Below are positions 35,900 through 47,357 of a stretch of 64,000 nt of DNA, one piece after another. The stretch covers positions 44,015 to 108,014 of the forward strand of contig MEDY01000048.1 of assembly GCA_001724265.1 (NCBI GenBank), in the 5' to 3' direction. Below the pieces are notes generated by a model. The model ran no database searches, was not told the DNA's origin, and saw nothing but the letters and a program-made list of their open reading frames with translations. The DNA is from Rhizaria sp. SCN 62-66 (taxonomy: Eukaryota; Rhizaria, unplaced). The position numbers and the translations under genes are program-made. The first letter of the stretch is position 1. Each line of letters starts with the position of its first letter.

Positions 35900-38800
35900 A
35901 TGGATCTCGGTCTCCCTCTTCAAGATCAGCACGCCTCCGCTGCCCCCGCAGCCCTCTCATCCCCCATCATTGCCCCCAACGCTTCCGGCAGCGGTGCTTT
36001 GAGCGCTGACTCTAGCAGTGGCAGCGGTTCGATGCCTCCGCTCTCCCCTCTGGCCGCCGCCGCCGCCGCTGCTGCTGCTGCCCCTATGGTCGCCTCCCCG
36101 ATCTCCGCCCCCGCCGCAGCGCCGGCGGCAGTTTCTGCTGCTGCAATGGACGGCCTCAACGTCCCCGCGCCCCTCATGGACGCTGACGACGACAACGGCG
36201 GCTTATATTCCGCTCCCTCCGTCTCGGCCGCGACTGACAACTCATCGTTCATGTCAAGCGCTGATGTTGCTCCTGTTGCTGCAGCTGTGCCTGGGGCGGC
36301 TTCGCTTGCACTGGCGCCGCTGTCTCCGATCGCATCCGTCCCTGCTCCGCCCGTCGCCGCCGTCGCCGTCGCCCCTGCCGCCGCCCCCGCTGCGGCAAGT
36401 GAGCCTGCTCCTGCTCCCGGGGCGAGTGCCCCTGCGCCCGTCGCAGCCATCTCAGCCTCCGATGCCTCTGCTGCTCCTGCTCCTGCTTCGGTCTCAGCCC
36501 CGTCTGTCGTTATTGCCGCAGACTCTGACTCAGCCATCACCGCCGCCTCTTCAGCAACGACATCTGCCGACTTCACTGCCGCTGCCGCGGCTGCTGCGGA
36601 GGCTGCCGTGAACGCGACTCCCAGCGCTGCCCACCCCCACATGTCCGAGTCGGGACTCATGATCTCGGGCGTCTACCGCTACGCACACCCGCCTCACCTG
36701 CTCGTGCCCTCCACGTTCCCCTCCAAGGACCTGTTTTACACGCGCCGCAACGCCATCGAGCGCGCCGCCCGACTCCCCAAGGGCTACCGTCTCTTGCCCA
36801 CCGACCCTCATCACCCTCTGGGCGCAGCGGCCGCGAACCCGAAGGCCGTGGCGGCCCGCCCTCTGACCGCGTTCGGGGGCCCCGCCGCCGCTGCCGGCGC
36901 AGCCGGGTCTGCGGACGCCGCCGGCGCCGGCGCCCCGGGTGCTGCCGGGGCGGCCGGCGGGGTGTCGATGTCGACGCTCTCGGCGGCCATGGCCACGCCC
37001 ACTGTGCAGGTACGCACTTAGACACTTAGATGTCTCCGCAATATGCCCGTGATCTCGAATTAATTGTATTTAATTAAATTTACTTCTTCACGATCTACTC
37101 ACACCTTTTTCTTTAGAACAAACCACTCATATATCGCTCTAATATGTTGTATTTTGCGTACTATTGTGTACTTTTGACAGGCGCGCTCGTCCCGTGCCGG
37201 GCGCAACCCCGGCCGCACCTCGCTCTCGGGCTCTATCTCCATGTCTGCCTACTCCGAGGGCGCCGCGTCGCTCGACCCCGTTATGACCAAGTGCGAGGTG
37301 ATCCTGACGGAGCTCAACGACCAGCCGTACTGCCACGTGTTCTCAGCACCCGTGGATCCCCAACGCGATGGCGTGCCGACCTACTTCGACGTCATCAAAA
37401 AGCCCATGGATCTCGGCACCGTGCGTTCTCGTCTCATCACCGGAAAGTACGAAAACGTCGCCCGCTTTGCCGAAGACGTGCGCCAGGTCTTCGTCAACGC
37501 CACGACGTTTAACCCGCGGGAAAACTGGGTTCACGGCCTCGCAGTCAAACTCGCAGAGTTCTTCGAGAGTAAGCTCACTGCTGTCGAGGCATTCGCAGCG
37601 GAGCATGAGGCCGCCAAGGCCCGGCGCAAGGCCGCGCGCAAGTCAGGCGCTGGCGCTGGAGGCAGTTCCGGTACCGGTGGGCAGCGGAAGCGTGGGTACG
37701 GTGACAACGACGGCGACGACGACGACGATGACGACGACGACGGGGCGAGCGTCGCCTCGACCGGCACCGCCGGCCGCGCGAAGAAGCCGCGCCGTCCGTC
37801 GGCGGCGTCGGGTCGCAGCGGCCGCAGCAGCAACGCTGGTGGCGACGATGACGAGGACGGCGGCGCCAGCGACGCGACTGGCGCGGCTGGCGGTCCGATG
37901 ATCAACGGCAGCATGATGCAGATGATGAACAACAACAACAACAACAGCAACACCGCCGGTGCCGGTGCCGGTGGTGCGGGCGATATGACACAGATGCAGA
38001 TGATGTGGCAAATGATGCAAATGCAGCAGATGCAGCAGCAGATGGCGATGTTGGCCGCGGGCGCTGGCGTCCCAGACGGCAAGGGCGGGAATAAGAAGCG
38101 CCAGAGCACCGCCGGCGGCGGTGGCAAGGGCGGCGCCAATGCTGCGAACAACATGATGATGAATCCGATGATGATGGGCATGGGTATGATGAACCCCATG
38201 ATGATGAACATGGGCAACATGGGTGGCAACATGATGAATCCCATGATGATGAACATGGGCATGGGGATGAACCCCATGATGATGGCCGGCGGTGGTCCCA
38301 ATAACGCTGCTCAGGGCAACGGCGCGGTTTCCAGCAACAGCAACAGCAACAACAAGCGAGCCAGCGGTGTCGGCGTCGGCGGTGGCGGCGGCAGTAAGAC
38401 CGGCGTCGGCGCTGCCCCCAGCTCTTCCCGCAAGCCCTCTGTCACCGCCTCCGCGCCCCACTCCGCCGGCGACGCCGACGCCGCGATGCATCAGCAGCAA
38501 CAGCACGCGCAGCAGCAGCAGCAGCATCAAGTCAACACTGCGCATACGCTCCGTGTCGACCAGCTCAAGAATGACATGCAGGGCCTGACTGGCGACGACC
38601 TCCCGGGCCTGGTCAGCACGCTTCAGCGCTACGACCCCAGTTGGCAGCCCACCGACGGCAACATCAGCCTCGACCTGAACGCGCTCGACGTTGTCGTCAT
38701 CGACGCACTCGAATGCTACGTCGCCAAATGCCGACAGAAGCGGACGATCGCTCAGCAGCAGCAGTCGTCGGTGTTCCGCTCCCCGCACTATGACGCGTCG

Positions 38801-38932
38801 GCGTCGCGTCTTGCGGGGCTGCATGGCACGCCTGTCGGCGTCGGGGTAGGTCTCGGTGCCATCGCCAGTCCGGGCAGCATGGGCGTCTCTGGCGGCGCGC
38901 CCCCGTCTGACTCGGACTCGGACTCGGACTAA
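35900..38932 (+). CDS. BET-like protein: one bromodomain plus ET domain
   Basis: Two exons (35900-37009, 37181-38932; donor GTACGC) give 953 residues ending in TAA. The start is ATG at 35900. The bromodomain (~404-497) shows the ZA-loop YCHVFSAPVDPQ, PTYFDVIKKPMDLGTV and the acetyl-lysine-contacting Asn in NATTFNPREN. Near residues 824-890 an extraterminal (ET/NET) domain is seen (LRVDQLKNDMQGLTGDDL, ISLDLNALDVVVIDALE). One bromodomain plus ET is the arrangement of plant GTE proteins and many protist BET proteins, which read acetylated histones and recruit transcription factors. Between the domains are acidic (DDDDDDDDD), Asn and remarkable Met-rich tracts (~693-738, repeats of NPMMMNMG). The first ~250 residues are Ala/Pro/Ser low complexity; the end is SDSDSDSD. 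Confidence 0.9.
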
Positions 38933-39939
38933 AGCGGTTACGATGTTAATGCGGGATGGCTATGACTGTGGCTGTGGCTTTTCTAGAATAACGAGTGAGA
39001 TTGAGCGATGCGTTTGCTTGCCCGTACGGTTACTCTTAAAATGTGCGACGTTGTTTTTTGTGTGGTTTGATGTGATGTATTCGTGTCAAATCAAGAAATA
39101 ACACTAGCTTTGCTGTTTCACACAGTACTACATCTTCTCTCTTCACCGTTGAGACTTTAGTTCAAGCCATCGGTCTTGTCTTCTTGTCATTTCGAGTCTC
39201 TGTTGTTGTTTTTTATGCCTTTCCGTAGCTCTTTGCCTCTCACTCTTCCTGCTCTTTGATAGTCTCGTCTCAAAACCTCACTTCAAACTGACTGTGATTG
39301 TGTAAGCGCTTGAATCGTGTACCGATGGGGTACAGACTCACACGCGCACGCACTTACAGTAACTCATGTTTTTGGCAACACAAAACAACAATTGTGATCT
39401 TAAGTCGCAAACCAATCGTGACTGTTGTTTCTATTTTTTTTGTTTTTGTTTCTCTGATCTCTGTAATCTGTTTTGTTTGGATAATCTTTAATCAACAAAT
39501 CAACAAATGTATTTTCTACATGTACGCGCCATATCTACTTCAATACGTACAAATGTAAAAGTGTTATTATTATCAACTTGATAAGTATTGCTCTATTTTT
39601 TTTTTCTTTTTTGTTGTTGAATGTGATCCGCCATCTTCATAGCCGTGATATGCACATGTGCTCGAAGAAAAACCGTTACACTAATATAATTAATTAATCA
39701 CAAATACAATGCACATTCAACACATTTGTATCGCTTGTTTTAAGCCCGTAACGCGGCACGCTCGATGTTAACTGCGCTAACATTGGAAGTTTCCGTTTGC
39801 ATGGTTGATCGATCAATCGATTCCCGCGACTCTTTCCCAGGTCATTGTCGAAACAAAACACTCTTAGATTAGCGATTTTTCTTTGTGTGTGGCTTGATAT
39901 ATCTTATCACCGTCGTTCATAGTGCGAGCTTGGTTGTGG
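38933..39939. other. Intergenic region downstream of the bromodomain gene
   Basis: AT-rich, T-rich stretches, no gene seen. Confidence 0.5.
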
Positions 39940-40450
39940 CCGTGCGCCACAGGGCTCGTCGTGCAATCACCCACAATGTCGACGACAAGCTTGAGCAGCC
40001 TTGCTGCGCCGTCCTGTGCCACATCATTCTTTGCTGCCGCTTTCACGAGAGCGCCATAACCGCCCGCCTTCAGGAAATCCGCCAGGAGCCTGTTGCGCGG
40101 CCCAACACCCTCGGCCGCCACGCGGGATCCGGGCTTGTGTCACTCGCATGAGTTGCAACGCGAGACACACCGAGGACGGTAGTCGCATGTACTTACTGTT
40201 AACAGTGTCGACAAGCAGCAGCGTGAAGTACCGCAGCGCTCCGGACTCGAGCAACGCAAACGCCCTTCCAAGCCTGGCTTTTTTGCTGACTTTAGAAAGA
40301 GAACCGCCCAATGTTGCAATCATAATCTTCGACAAGTGTTCCGCAAACAAACACACCGTGTACTTGTTGGCTATAGTCATCACGGGGAGACGCGCGACAA
40401 CTGTCAGCAACACATTTGCCTCAAGAACTCGTGGCACGAGAGCGGGGCGA
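39940..40450 (-). pseudogene. Decayed ARM/HEAT-like gene fragment
   Basis: Two blocks on the minus strand have coding character but lie in different frames. The upstream block (about 40450-40205) reads ANVLLTVVARLPVMTIANKY, KIMIATLGGSLSKVSKKARL and FALLESGALRYFTLLLVD, typical of armadillo/HEAT helices. The downstream block (about 40130-39945) reads LLADFLKAGGYGALVKAAAK and AARLLKLVVDIVGDC, also ARM-like. A candidate donor (GTAAGT or GTACAT near 40200) separates them, but I found no AG acceptor that keeps both blocks in one frame, and there is no clear start exon. Pseudogene or fragment is the best reading; a small gene with an intron I mis-assign is the alternative. The parent family is not recognised. 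Confidence 0.35.
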
Positions 40451-40816
40451 GCTGACCATATTGCATAGCAGTGACACGAGCTTCACACACAAAGTGACAG
40501 TATTAAGAAGTCAGACATATTTAAGCTTTATTGGGCATATACGCGTGCATACTAAATACATTGTCAAACTAATGTAACCGTAAAAAAAATCTCAAGCTAT
40601 ATAGTTATAACTTCCCATCAAAACAAAGCAACCAAGGTCACGATCACAGAACTCATGACACACAACAACGGATGATGAGTGCGTGGCAGCGAGTAAGAGC
40701 ACATGCGAGATGTTGGCAAGACACGTGATTCGCCCGTACTTGTGTTCGTTTAAGTTTTTGGGGCCCCGCATTCACCACATAACCTTGTGAACAATAATCG
40801 ATTCTCACTCAGTCAC
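40451..40816. other. Intergenic region
   Basis: AT-rich. Holds the 3' side of the basic-protein gene. Nothing recognised. Confidence 0.4.
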
Positions 40817-42880
40817 TCACTCGCCATTATCAGCATTATCCTCCCCTTGCTGTGCCTGCAGCGCCAGCAGCGCTTGCTTCTTCCTCCGCGCACGCTCCCT
40901 GGCCCTCGCCTTGACCTCCTCGGACGCCTCCCTCAGGCGGTCATACTCCCTTTTCTTCTGCACGTACTCAGGATCTTTGTACCGCTCAGCATTTTCCTGC
41001 CGCTTCCGCTCCTTGACCGCGGGATCCAGCGTGCGCTGCATGTCGTAAGCGCGCTATTTCGCCCGCACCACGGGATCCAGCCGCCGCAGCCGCGCCTTTT
41101 CGTTCAGCAGCAGTCGGCGTTGTTCGCGCTCTGCAGGGCTCATCTTGTTCAGAGCCTTGGCCGAGTTGATCCGGTCGAGCTCCCGGCGGCGGTCCAGGCG
41201 GGCTATCTCATGGGGCGACATATCTTCACGGCGGCGGCAGCGGCGCCGGACGACGATAGGGTCCCCACTGGCGGCCGCGGCGGCCGCGGCGGCGGCCTCA
41301 GCGGCAGCAACAGCGGCGGCGGCCCTCTCGGCGACGGCAGCAGCAGCAGCAGCAGCAGGGGTGACGGCGGCAGAAGCAGGGGCGACGGCAGTCACATCGC
41401 CGCTCACGGCGCCGGCGGCAGGGCTAGCAGCGGTGACGGCGCCGGCAGCCGAGACAACTGCGGTCGAGCAAACGCCGTTGTTCCTTCTGTCGCCCATATT
41501 GTTCTTGTTGTTACTGTTGTTGTTGCGGCGACGGGTGCGAGGCTCGGAGTCGGAGTCAGAATCGCTTTCATCAGAGGAGAAGGATGACTCGTCGCAGTCT
41601 GAGCCGCGGAAATCAGAGTCGGAGTCGGAGGTAGAGAGAGACTTAGACTTTGGTTTTGACCGTGACTTTGCTTTAGACTTGCTCGTCTTGCTCTTGCTCT
41701 TGCTCTCGTCATTGCTCTTGTCACTGTCACTGCTGCTGCTGCCGCTGCTGCCGCTGCTACGCGAGGTAAAAGACTCAGAATCACGCACGTACTTGACCGG
41801 AGACCGCGTTTCCCGAGCACGCGTCCTGGTACCCGTGGAGGTACCCGTGGGGGAACCAGTAAGGGAACATGTGAGGGAATCAGTGGGGGTATTCGCACTC
41901 GGACTGGCCCTCGCGTTAGGACTCGAGTTCACACTGGCGCTGGCGCTGGCGCTGGCGCTAGCGCTGATGCTGGTGCTGGTGCTGGCGGCGGCGGCGACTG
42001 TGTGTGTGCTGGTGTGAGCGTAGGACGGAGTCTGCCTTCGAGCTTCCTCGACTGCAGTCGGAGTTGCCGCTGCCGCTGCTGCCGCTGCTGCCGCTGCTGC
42101 TACTGCTGCTACTGCTGTACTGTGAGCCTTTGCTGCAGAGGCAGAGCCAGAGCCAAGCGCTGGCCGCAGCTATGACCGGAGAGGTGACGCAGACGCAGAC
42201 TCTACGCCTAACTAGGCGGGATAGCCAGTGGAAATGTTGTCCTCAGAGTCGCCGTGGCAGCCTGCGTAATTGTCACCGACGGTAATGTCAGTGTCGAAGT
42301 TAGAGTCAGACTGAGTCATATCATCATCATCATCATCATCATCGTCATCATCATCAGAGTCGGTCTCAGAGTCAAAGTCGGAGCACATCATGCTGATGAA
42401 AATGTCGCTGTTGAGTATGGTACGATTCGCGAGAGAGCTCGCCTCCATAAGAGCGTTGCTCCTGAGGCTGGCGCTGCTAGAGAGGAGCAGTGCGCGCGCA
42501 AGCCGGTCGCTGAAGCTCTCTTTGGTGTGATGAGAATCACTCGAGCTAAGAGCAAGCGGGTACTGCTGTTGCTGTTGCTTTGAGCTGTTGCTCGGCGTCT
42601 TGCGAGGGCGCTTCGCATCAGCGCCGGGAGCAGCAGAGGCCGCGGCTGATGCGGTCACAGCTTTGACGCCAGCACGACGCCTCTTGATCTAGATGTCGGA
42701 TAAATGCTATGAAAACGTATTAAAATTGTGTGAAATAATACAAAGTGTGAGTATGCTAAGTAGAATTGTTGATCAGTGTTGTCATTAATGCAATGAAAGT
42801 GAACGAACGATAGCGGGCGAACAATAGTGTAGGCATAAAAGAGTTGGAGGTTGCCGAAAAATAAAACGTACCTGCGACAT
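40817..42880 (-). CDS. Unknown nuclear-type protein with C-terminal basic repeats; three in-frame TAG codons
   Basis: Exon 1 (42880-42872) encodes only MSQ; after a GTACGT intron, exon 2 (42688-40817) continues in phase 0 with IKRRRAGVKAV, a likely nuclear localisation signal. With TAG read as Gln the frame is open for 626 residues to TGA. Order: Lys/Arg and Gln run, helical ERLARALL-type segment, a 12-Asp acidic tract, Ala/Ser low complexity, an RS/SD-rich stretch, a long Ala run, and finally basic helical repeats of roughly 20-25 residues (MSPHEIARLDRRRELDRINS, MSPAEREQRRLLLNEKARL, LDPVVRAK-Q-RAYD, LDPAVKERKRQENAERY, KDPEYVQKKREYDRLR) that recall STPR-type DNA-binding repeats. The third TAG falls inside this repeat array, where both sides are clearly the same repeat. 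Function not known. Confidence 0.75.
41054..41056 (-). other. In-frame TAG (read as Gln) in basic repeat array
   Basis: Codon ~548 of the 40817-42880 gene. Flanking residues VVRAK and RAYDMQR belong to the same repeat series. Confidence 0.8.
42170..42172 (-). other. In-frame TAG (read as Gln)
   Basis: Codon ~176 of the 40817-42880 gene, between PLRS and LRPALGS; 42 bases from the TAG at 42212. Confidence 0.75.
42212..42214 (-). other. In-frame TAG (read as Gln)
   Basis: Codon ~162 of the 40817-42880 gene, between STGYPA and LGVESAS. No TAA or TGA lies in this frame until 40817. Confidence 0.75.
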
Positions 42881-44198
42881 ATTGATAGCACAGAAACGTA
42901 GAACAAAAATACGAGTATATTTCTTTTGCGTGAGATTCGCGCGGCTTGCGCTCTTGTTGCGAAACCAGAGCGGTTAGGGAAGCAACTGAGACCGAGACCA
43001 AGGTATGGGGGAGGGCACGAGCCGCCTCAAGGCGTGTAGCGCTGTACAAAAGTGTTTACAGAGGTCTAAACTAAGCCTGCTAATTTTAGCAAGTAAGAGA
43101 TCGTGAACGATTGACGCGCACGCGTTCGGGGTGAGATTTGATATCAGGGGAGAGCACCGCATATCGTGAATGCACCGTAGAGTCAAGCGCTCAGAAGCGC
43201 ACGCATTTCCATGACATGTTCACGCATATTTCCGTCAGATCAAATGTCATTATAAGTTACTTTTAGAATATAACATTTGAAACGATATATATCAACGTGG
43301 TCCTTTAGAAGGTCGATTTAGAGCGCACACATTCCATTTTTCTTCGCGATAGGTCGAAGACTGGTGGGCGCTCTCTACCACGAATCTTGGCAAGAAGTCG
43401 CAAAACAACACCCAAAGAGTTGTGATCTTTGATTAGTCAGCTGTATTTCAATTATTATATTTAAATACTATGTTTGTAATAAATAAATTGTGTTTGTCCT
43501 TTAACTCGGACATTAGCCTGGTATATCTATCTCGATATGCCTGATGTTCGCACCACGGCAGTAGCTCACCATCAAGTATACAGCGCAAAACACAAGCGCC
43601 AGTTTGACAACATAAGCTTAAAAATGTGGGTGGGTGTGATACAACATGTAGAGCAAGTAGATACGCAAAGCCAGCGCTCCTGAGCCGCGTTTTCCGGCTG
43701 AGCTTCGTGGCAGTTGACTAACATATCATGATATCTCAGCTTTGGAACATAAAATTGTTAAGTGGGTATCATCTCTTGCGTTGATTTACTAAAATATGTT
43801 GTTATTAAGTGTCGTGATACTTTAATAATGAGAACGAGCGTTCGCCGATCCATATTTTCACAGTGTAACACTTTTTCAATCGAAGTCGCAACGGTCAGAG
43901 CCTTAACTCTGAAGGATTAGTTTAGGATTAGTTTAGGCGTAGTATTTGCATGCGCTGCTGGCTCCCTACACACTACAGGACGACGACAGAGATATGACGT
44001 GATGATAATCGATGGGATATATGTATGAATGATACACAGTTTCATTAAACTGCTTGATAAACAAATAAATCAGCGAGTTGGTTAATCACATCTGGCCTGA
44101 CTCTCATAAACAACGAAAAGCTATCAAATACTGTTTTGCTGCTCAGCCAAGCTTAGCTAGCGTCCTCTGTCTTGAGTCAACACAGCGTCACTTCAGTT
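42881..44198. other. Intergenic region
   Basis: AT-rich; promoter of the MSQ gene and 3' side of the FAD oxidoreductase. A direct GGATTAGTTTA duplication occurs near 43915-43935. No gene seen. Confidence 0.5.
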
Positions 44199-45408
44199 TC
44201 ACTTCACTGGCGACGGAATGATCGCAATCGCGAGCAGCACTCCGGCCACACAGAGCCCAAATGACCGTGCGGCAGCCCACGTGATCGGTCCAGTCATGTG
44301 TTCATCGCCGTCGTGACTGTGTCCATGTCCTCCCAGGTGACTACGCCGGCGGTGACCGTGAGTCGCACGCGTACCCTAACCGGTACTCATGACACCAGTG
44401 CCCGTGACACCAGTACTCGTGGTGTTGTTCGTGCGTTTCCTGTGACGCCGGGGCACCTACATCCCCCGCTCCCGCAGCTCCGCGTTGCGCTTACGGCGCT
44501 CATCGTGGTCCACGTCGCTGTCTTCACTCCCCTCACTGCTGCTTTCGCCGCCGTTGTCGTCGTTGCCGTTGCCGTCGTCAGCGCAGACTGAGGCGTCGTG
44601 CGTCACAGAGGAGTCGTCACTCTTCACACAGTCACTCTTACTCTTCTTCTCCTGACCGCCACTCTGGTCAGCAGCAGAGCCAGCGCTGTCCGTTATGTCC
44701 GCGACAGAAACAGGGATATCTGCGATCAAAAACGCAAGCACAGCCGCGATCACAGTGAGCAGCAGCCTTCGGTACCACGGCGCCGGCGGCGGGGGCAGCC
44801 GGCCGTACGCCCGGTCGACATTTTCGCGAACCTGCGCGTCGCCCATCCACGGGCACGGCGCGCCGAGCGCGGCGGCGACTTGGACAGCGCTGGCGACAGC
44901 CGTCTCCAGGAGCGGGACGCCGCAGACGGAGTAGGAGCCGACGAACCACAGGGCATGTGTTCCTTGCAGCCGCCAGAGCTCTTGCGTCGCGCGCAGCGAC
45001 GCCCACGTCACCACGGGCCGCTCGAACGCCGAGACTGCGAGCGTGTGTTGCGGCGCTGGCGCGACAAGGGGGTTCCAGGTCTGGAAGATGTCGACGTCGG
45101 TGCGGAGCCCGTGCTGCACGCGGTTCATCCAAATGCTCGCCATGCCTTCGCGCTCGAGCGCCGCGATCTGGGCCGCGCGCGCGGGGGTGAGAACGCCGTC
45201 GAGGTTGCGCGGAGGTGCGCTCGCAGAGTTGTGGTCGTTATTGTTGTTGTTAGAGCTGTTATTAGCGCTGTCGGAGTCAGCGATGGGGGTGGGCAGAGGC
45301 GCCTGGGGAGAGCCGGATCCGGCGGAAAAGGGCAGCTGCATCGTCACTTCAAGCTTCAACGCTCCCAGAGCACCCGAGCTCACACAACCACCAGCGTCAG
45401 AGTTGGCG

Positions 45409-45445
<37 letters not shown>

Positions 45446-47357
45446 AGTTGTGGGCGTTAGTTGCGCTGTTCTGGTCGCTAGTGAAAGACTGCATCTCCTG
45501 GAGCGAGTCTGGCAGGATGAAGTTCACCGAGCGCCAGTCGGCCCTCTTGGCGGGCATCAGGGCCGGGTCCGTGTGAAGCACCAAGCGCGACGACTCGTAG
45601 GGAATGCCACGCAGGGCGCGGTCGAGCGCGGCGCGGTCTGCGTCGTCGCACTTGCCTGTCAACACGTTCGCGGTGCAGCCAGCAGCGTCACTCACGCTCG
45701 CACTGGAACGAGAGCTAGAGGATGATAGTGTTGATGACGCGGAGTCAGGGGTCTTGTTGTCGCCGTTCTTACTGGCGTTAAAGTGGCCGCCGGCAAGGAT
45801 GGCAGCGGACTGGTTGGCCTGTGTCGCAAAGACAACGTGGTCAAACGTATCCACGGCGCCCGTCGAGTCCGTCAACGTCACACGCCACTTCTTCTCGTGC
45901 GTACCCTCACGAGTACCCACGGGTTCCGTGTCGACCCGCGTGATCCTGCGTCCCAGCCGCACGTCACTGCAGCGGCGCACCAGTTTATGCACGATGTCCT
46001 GGGCCCCGCCGCGGGCACGCCTGACCCCACGCCAGGAACGCGTGACCAAGTACTGCACGACGACCCAAGCCGGGTAGTCGGCGGCGGCGCGGGAGGAGCA
46101 CGTGCAGATCGAGGCCATAGTGGGAAGCATGAAGCGGTAGATGAAAGAGGTTGAGTACCGTTGCTGCAGTAAATATTCGAGCAGAGTAGGACCCTCAACG
46201 CCTTCGATCTCAGCAGGAGACTTGCCATTCGCACCCGCACTCGCACTCGCGGCCTTAGAGCTTGTGCTGTTGTTGCTGTTTTTGTCGTTGTTGGCGACAA
46301 GGGCCGACGCGTGGCGGAGACGGTCGGCGGAGGACAGCGTGCCATCGCAGAGATGCTTGTGGGATTCGTTGAGGAAACGCATCAAATCACGCAGAATCAC
46401 CCAGAACTCACCACTCACAGGGCCGTCAGTCACCTGCTGCTGTCGCGCACTTGCTGAGCTAGAGCTGGAGTTGGAGCTGGAGCTGGCGTTAGGGCTAGAG
46501 CGAGAGTTGTGAGAGTGTGCTTTGGGGTTGTATTTAGTCGAAAGTCCGAGGAACGCACGAGTACGCGTGACTGCTGCGGCGGCCGCCTGTGTGGCAAGCG
46601 CGACAGGCGACATGTAGGGCAGCGAAAACGAGCCCAGGAGCAGGTTGCGGTAGGCAAACAGTGTGGCGCCAGAGAGACAGGAGAAGGACGACTCGTAGTT
46701 CTCGGCCTAAAATGATACAACCAACAAATTCAAAGTGTACATGTGAGTTTTTTACAGTAAAGCCAAGGAATCACTGTGTGACAAATATTTAATTGTGCGG
46801 ATAAATTAGAATTAACTCGGGAGTCACAAATCACATGAAGATATCTTGAGTGCAATTAGACGTACCTGGTACTTGACGCCGACACGGTCGTACAGCGCAG
46901 TCAAATGCGGGTAGTACGACTCCGTGAAAACACGCAGCGGCACGTCAACACGCACACGCGCGTCTAGTCCACTGCAAGAGCTACTGTTGGCTGCGTTGGG
47001 GATGTTTGCTGCGGCCGCGGCGGCGGCAGAGGGCGGGCCGTTAAGGACAGGCTCGTTGTCAGTGTTAGCATCGCCAGTGAGCGAAAAGGCACCAGAAGCA
47101 AAGTTATTGCCCAGCGTGATGCCGTTCGAGTCCATGCCGAGGTGCGAGGCGGCCTCGTAGACGACGACGTCGTGCTACAAAGGAGACTCGGCGAGAAGGT
47201 AGGCCGCCGTGAGACCTGCGATGCCGGAGCCGACGACGGCGATACGCTGCCGCGAGTGCACGCGCTGCGGCAGGAACGCCGCCGGCTGCTGCTGCTGCGG
47301 CGGCGGCAGCGGCGGCTGCACGGAGGACGCAGCGGGCGCAGATGCAGGGGTGGACAT
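44199..47357 (-). CDS. COG2907-like FAD-dependent amine-oxidase-family oxidoreductase; three in-frame TAG codons
   Basis: Exons 47357-46866 and 46706-44199 (donor GTACGT) give 999 residues ending in TGA when TAG is Gln. Residues ~39-70 form the FAD-binding beta-alpha-beta: RIAVVGSGIAGLTAAYLL, then HDVVVYEA; the first TAG is codon 61, between them. Next come VDVPLRVFTESYYPHLTALY and, after the intron, AENYESSFSC, matching the order in COG2907 'predicted NAD/FAD-binding' proteins. Further on are FDHVVFATQANQSA, YESSRLVLHTDPALMP, TWNPLVAP and the C-terminal flavin motif (LWFVGSYSVCGVPLLETAVAS). The usual GxHxxxV segment after the first strands is degenerate. Bacterial relatives neighbour cyclopropane-fatty-acid synthase. 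A hydrophobic segment (~808-828), a Ser/Asp region, then a His-rich stretch (GGHGHSHDGDEH) and a terminal membrane-type segment (~968-990) follow the second and third TAGs. Confidence 0.85.
44376..44378 (-). other. In-frame TAG (read as Gln)
   Basis: Codon ~941 of the FAD oxidoreductase, between VMSTG and GTRATHGH. Confidence 0.65.
44457..44459 (-). other. In-frame TAG (read as Gln)
   Basis: Codon ~914 of the FAD oxidoreductase, between ELRERGM and VPRRHRK. If it were a stop the downstream His-rich and membrane segments would be lost. Confidence 0.65.
47175..47177 (-). other. In-frame TAG (read as Gln) inside the Rossmann fold
   Basis: Codon 61 of the FAD oxidoreductase, between LLAESPL and HDVVVYEA, where homologues have an uninterrupted helix-to-strand turn. 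Confidence 0.88.
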
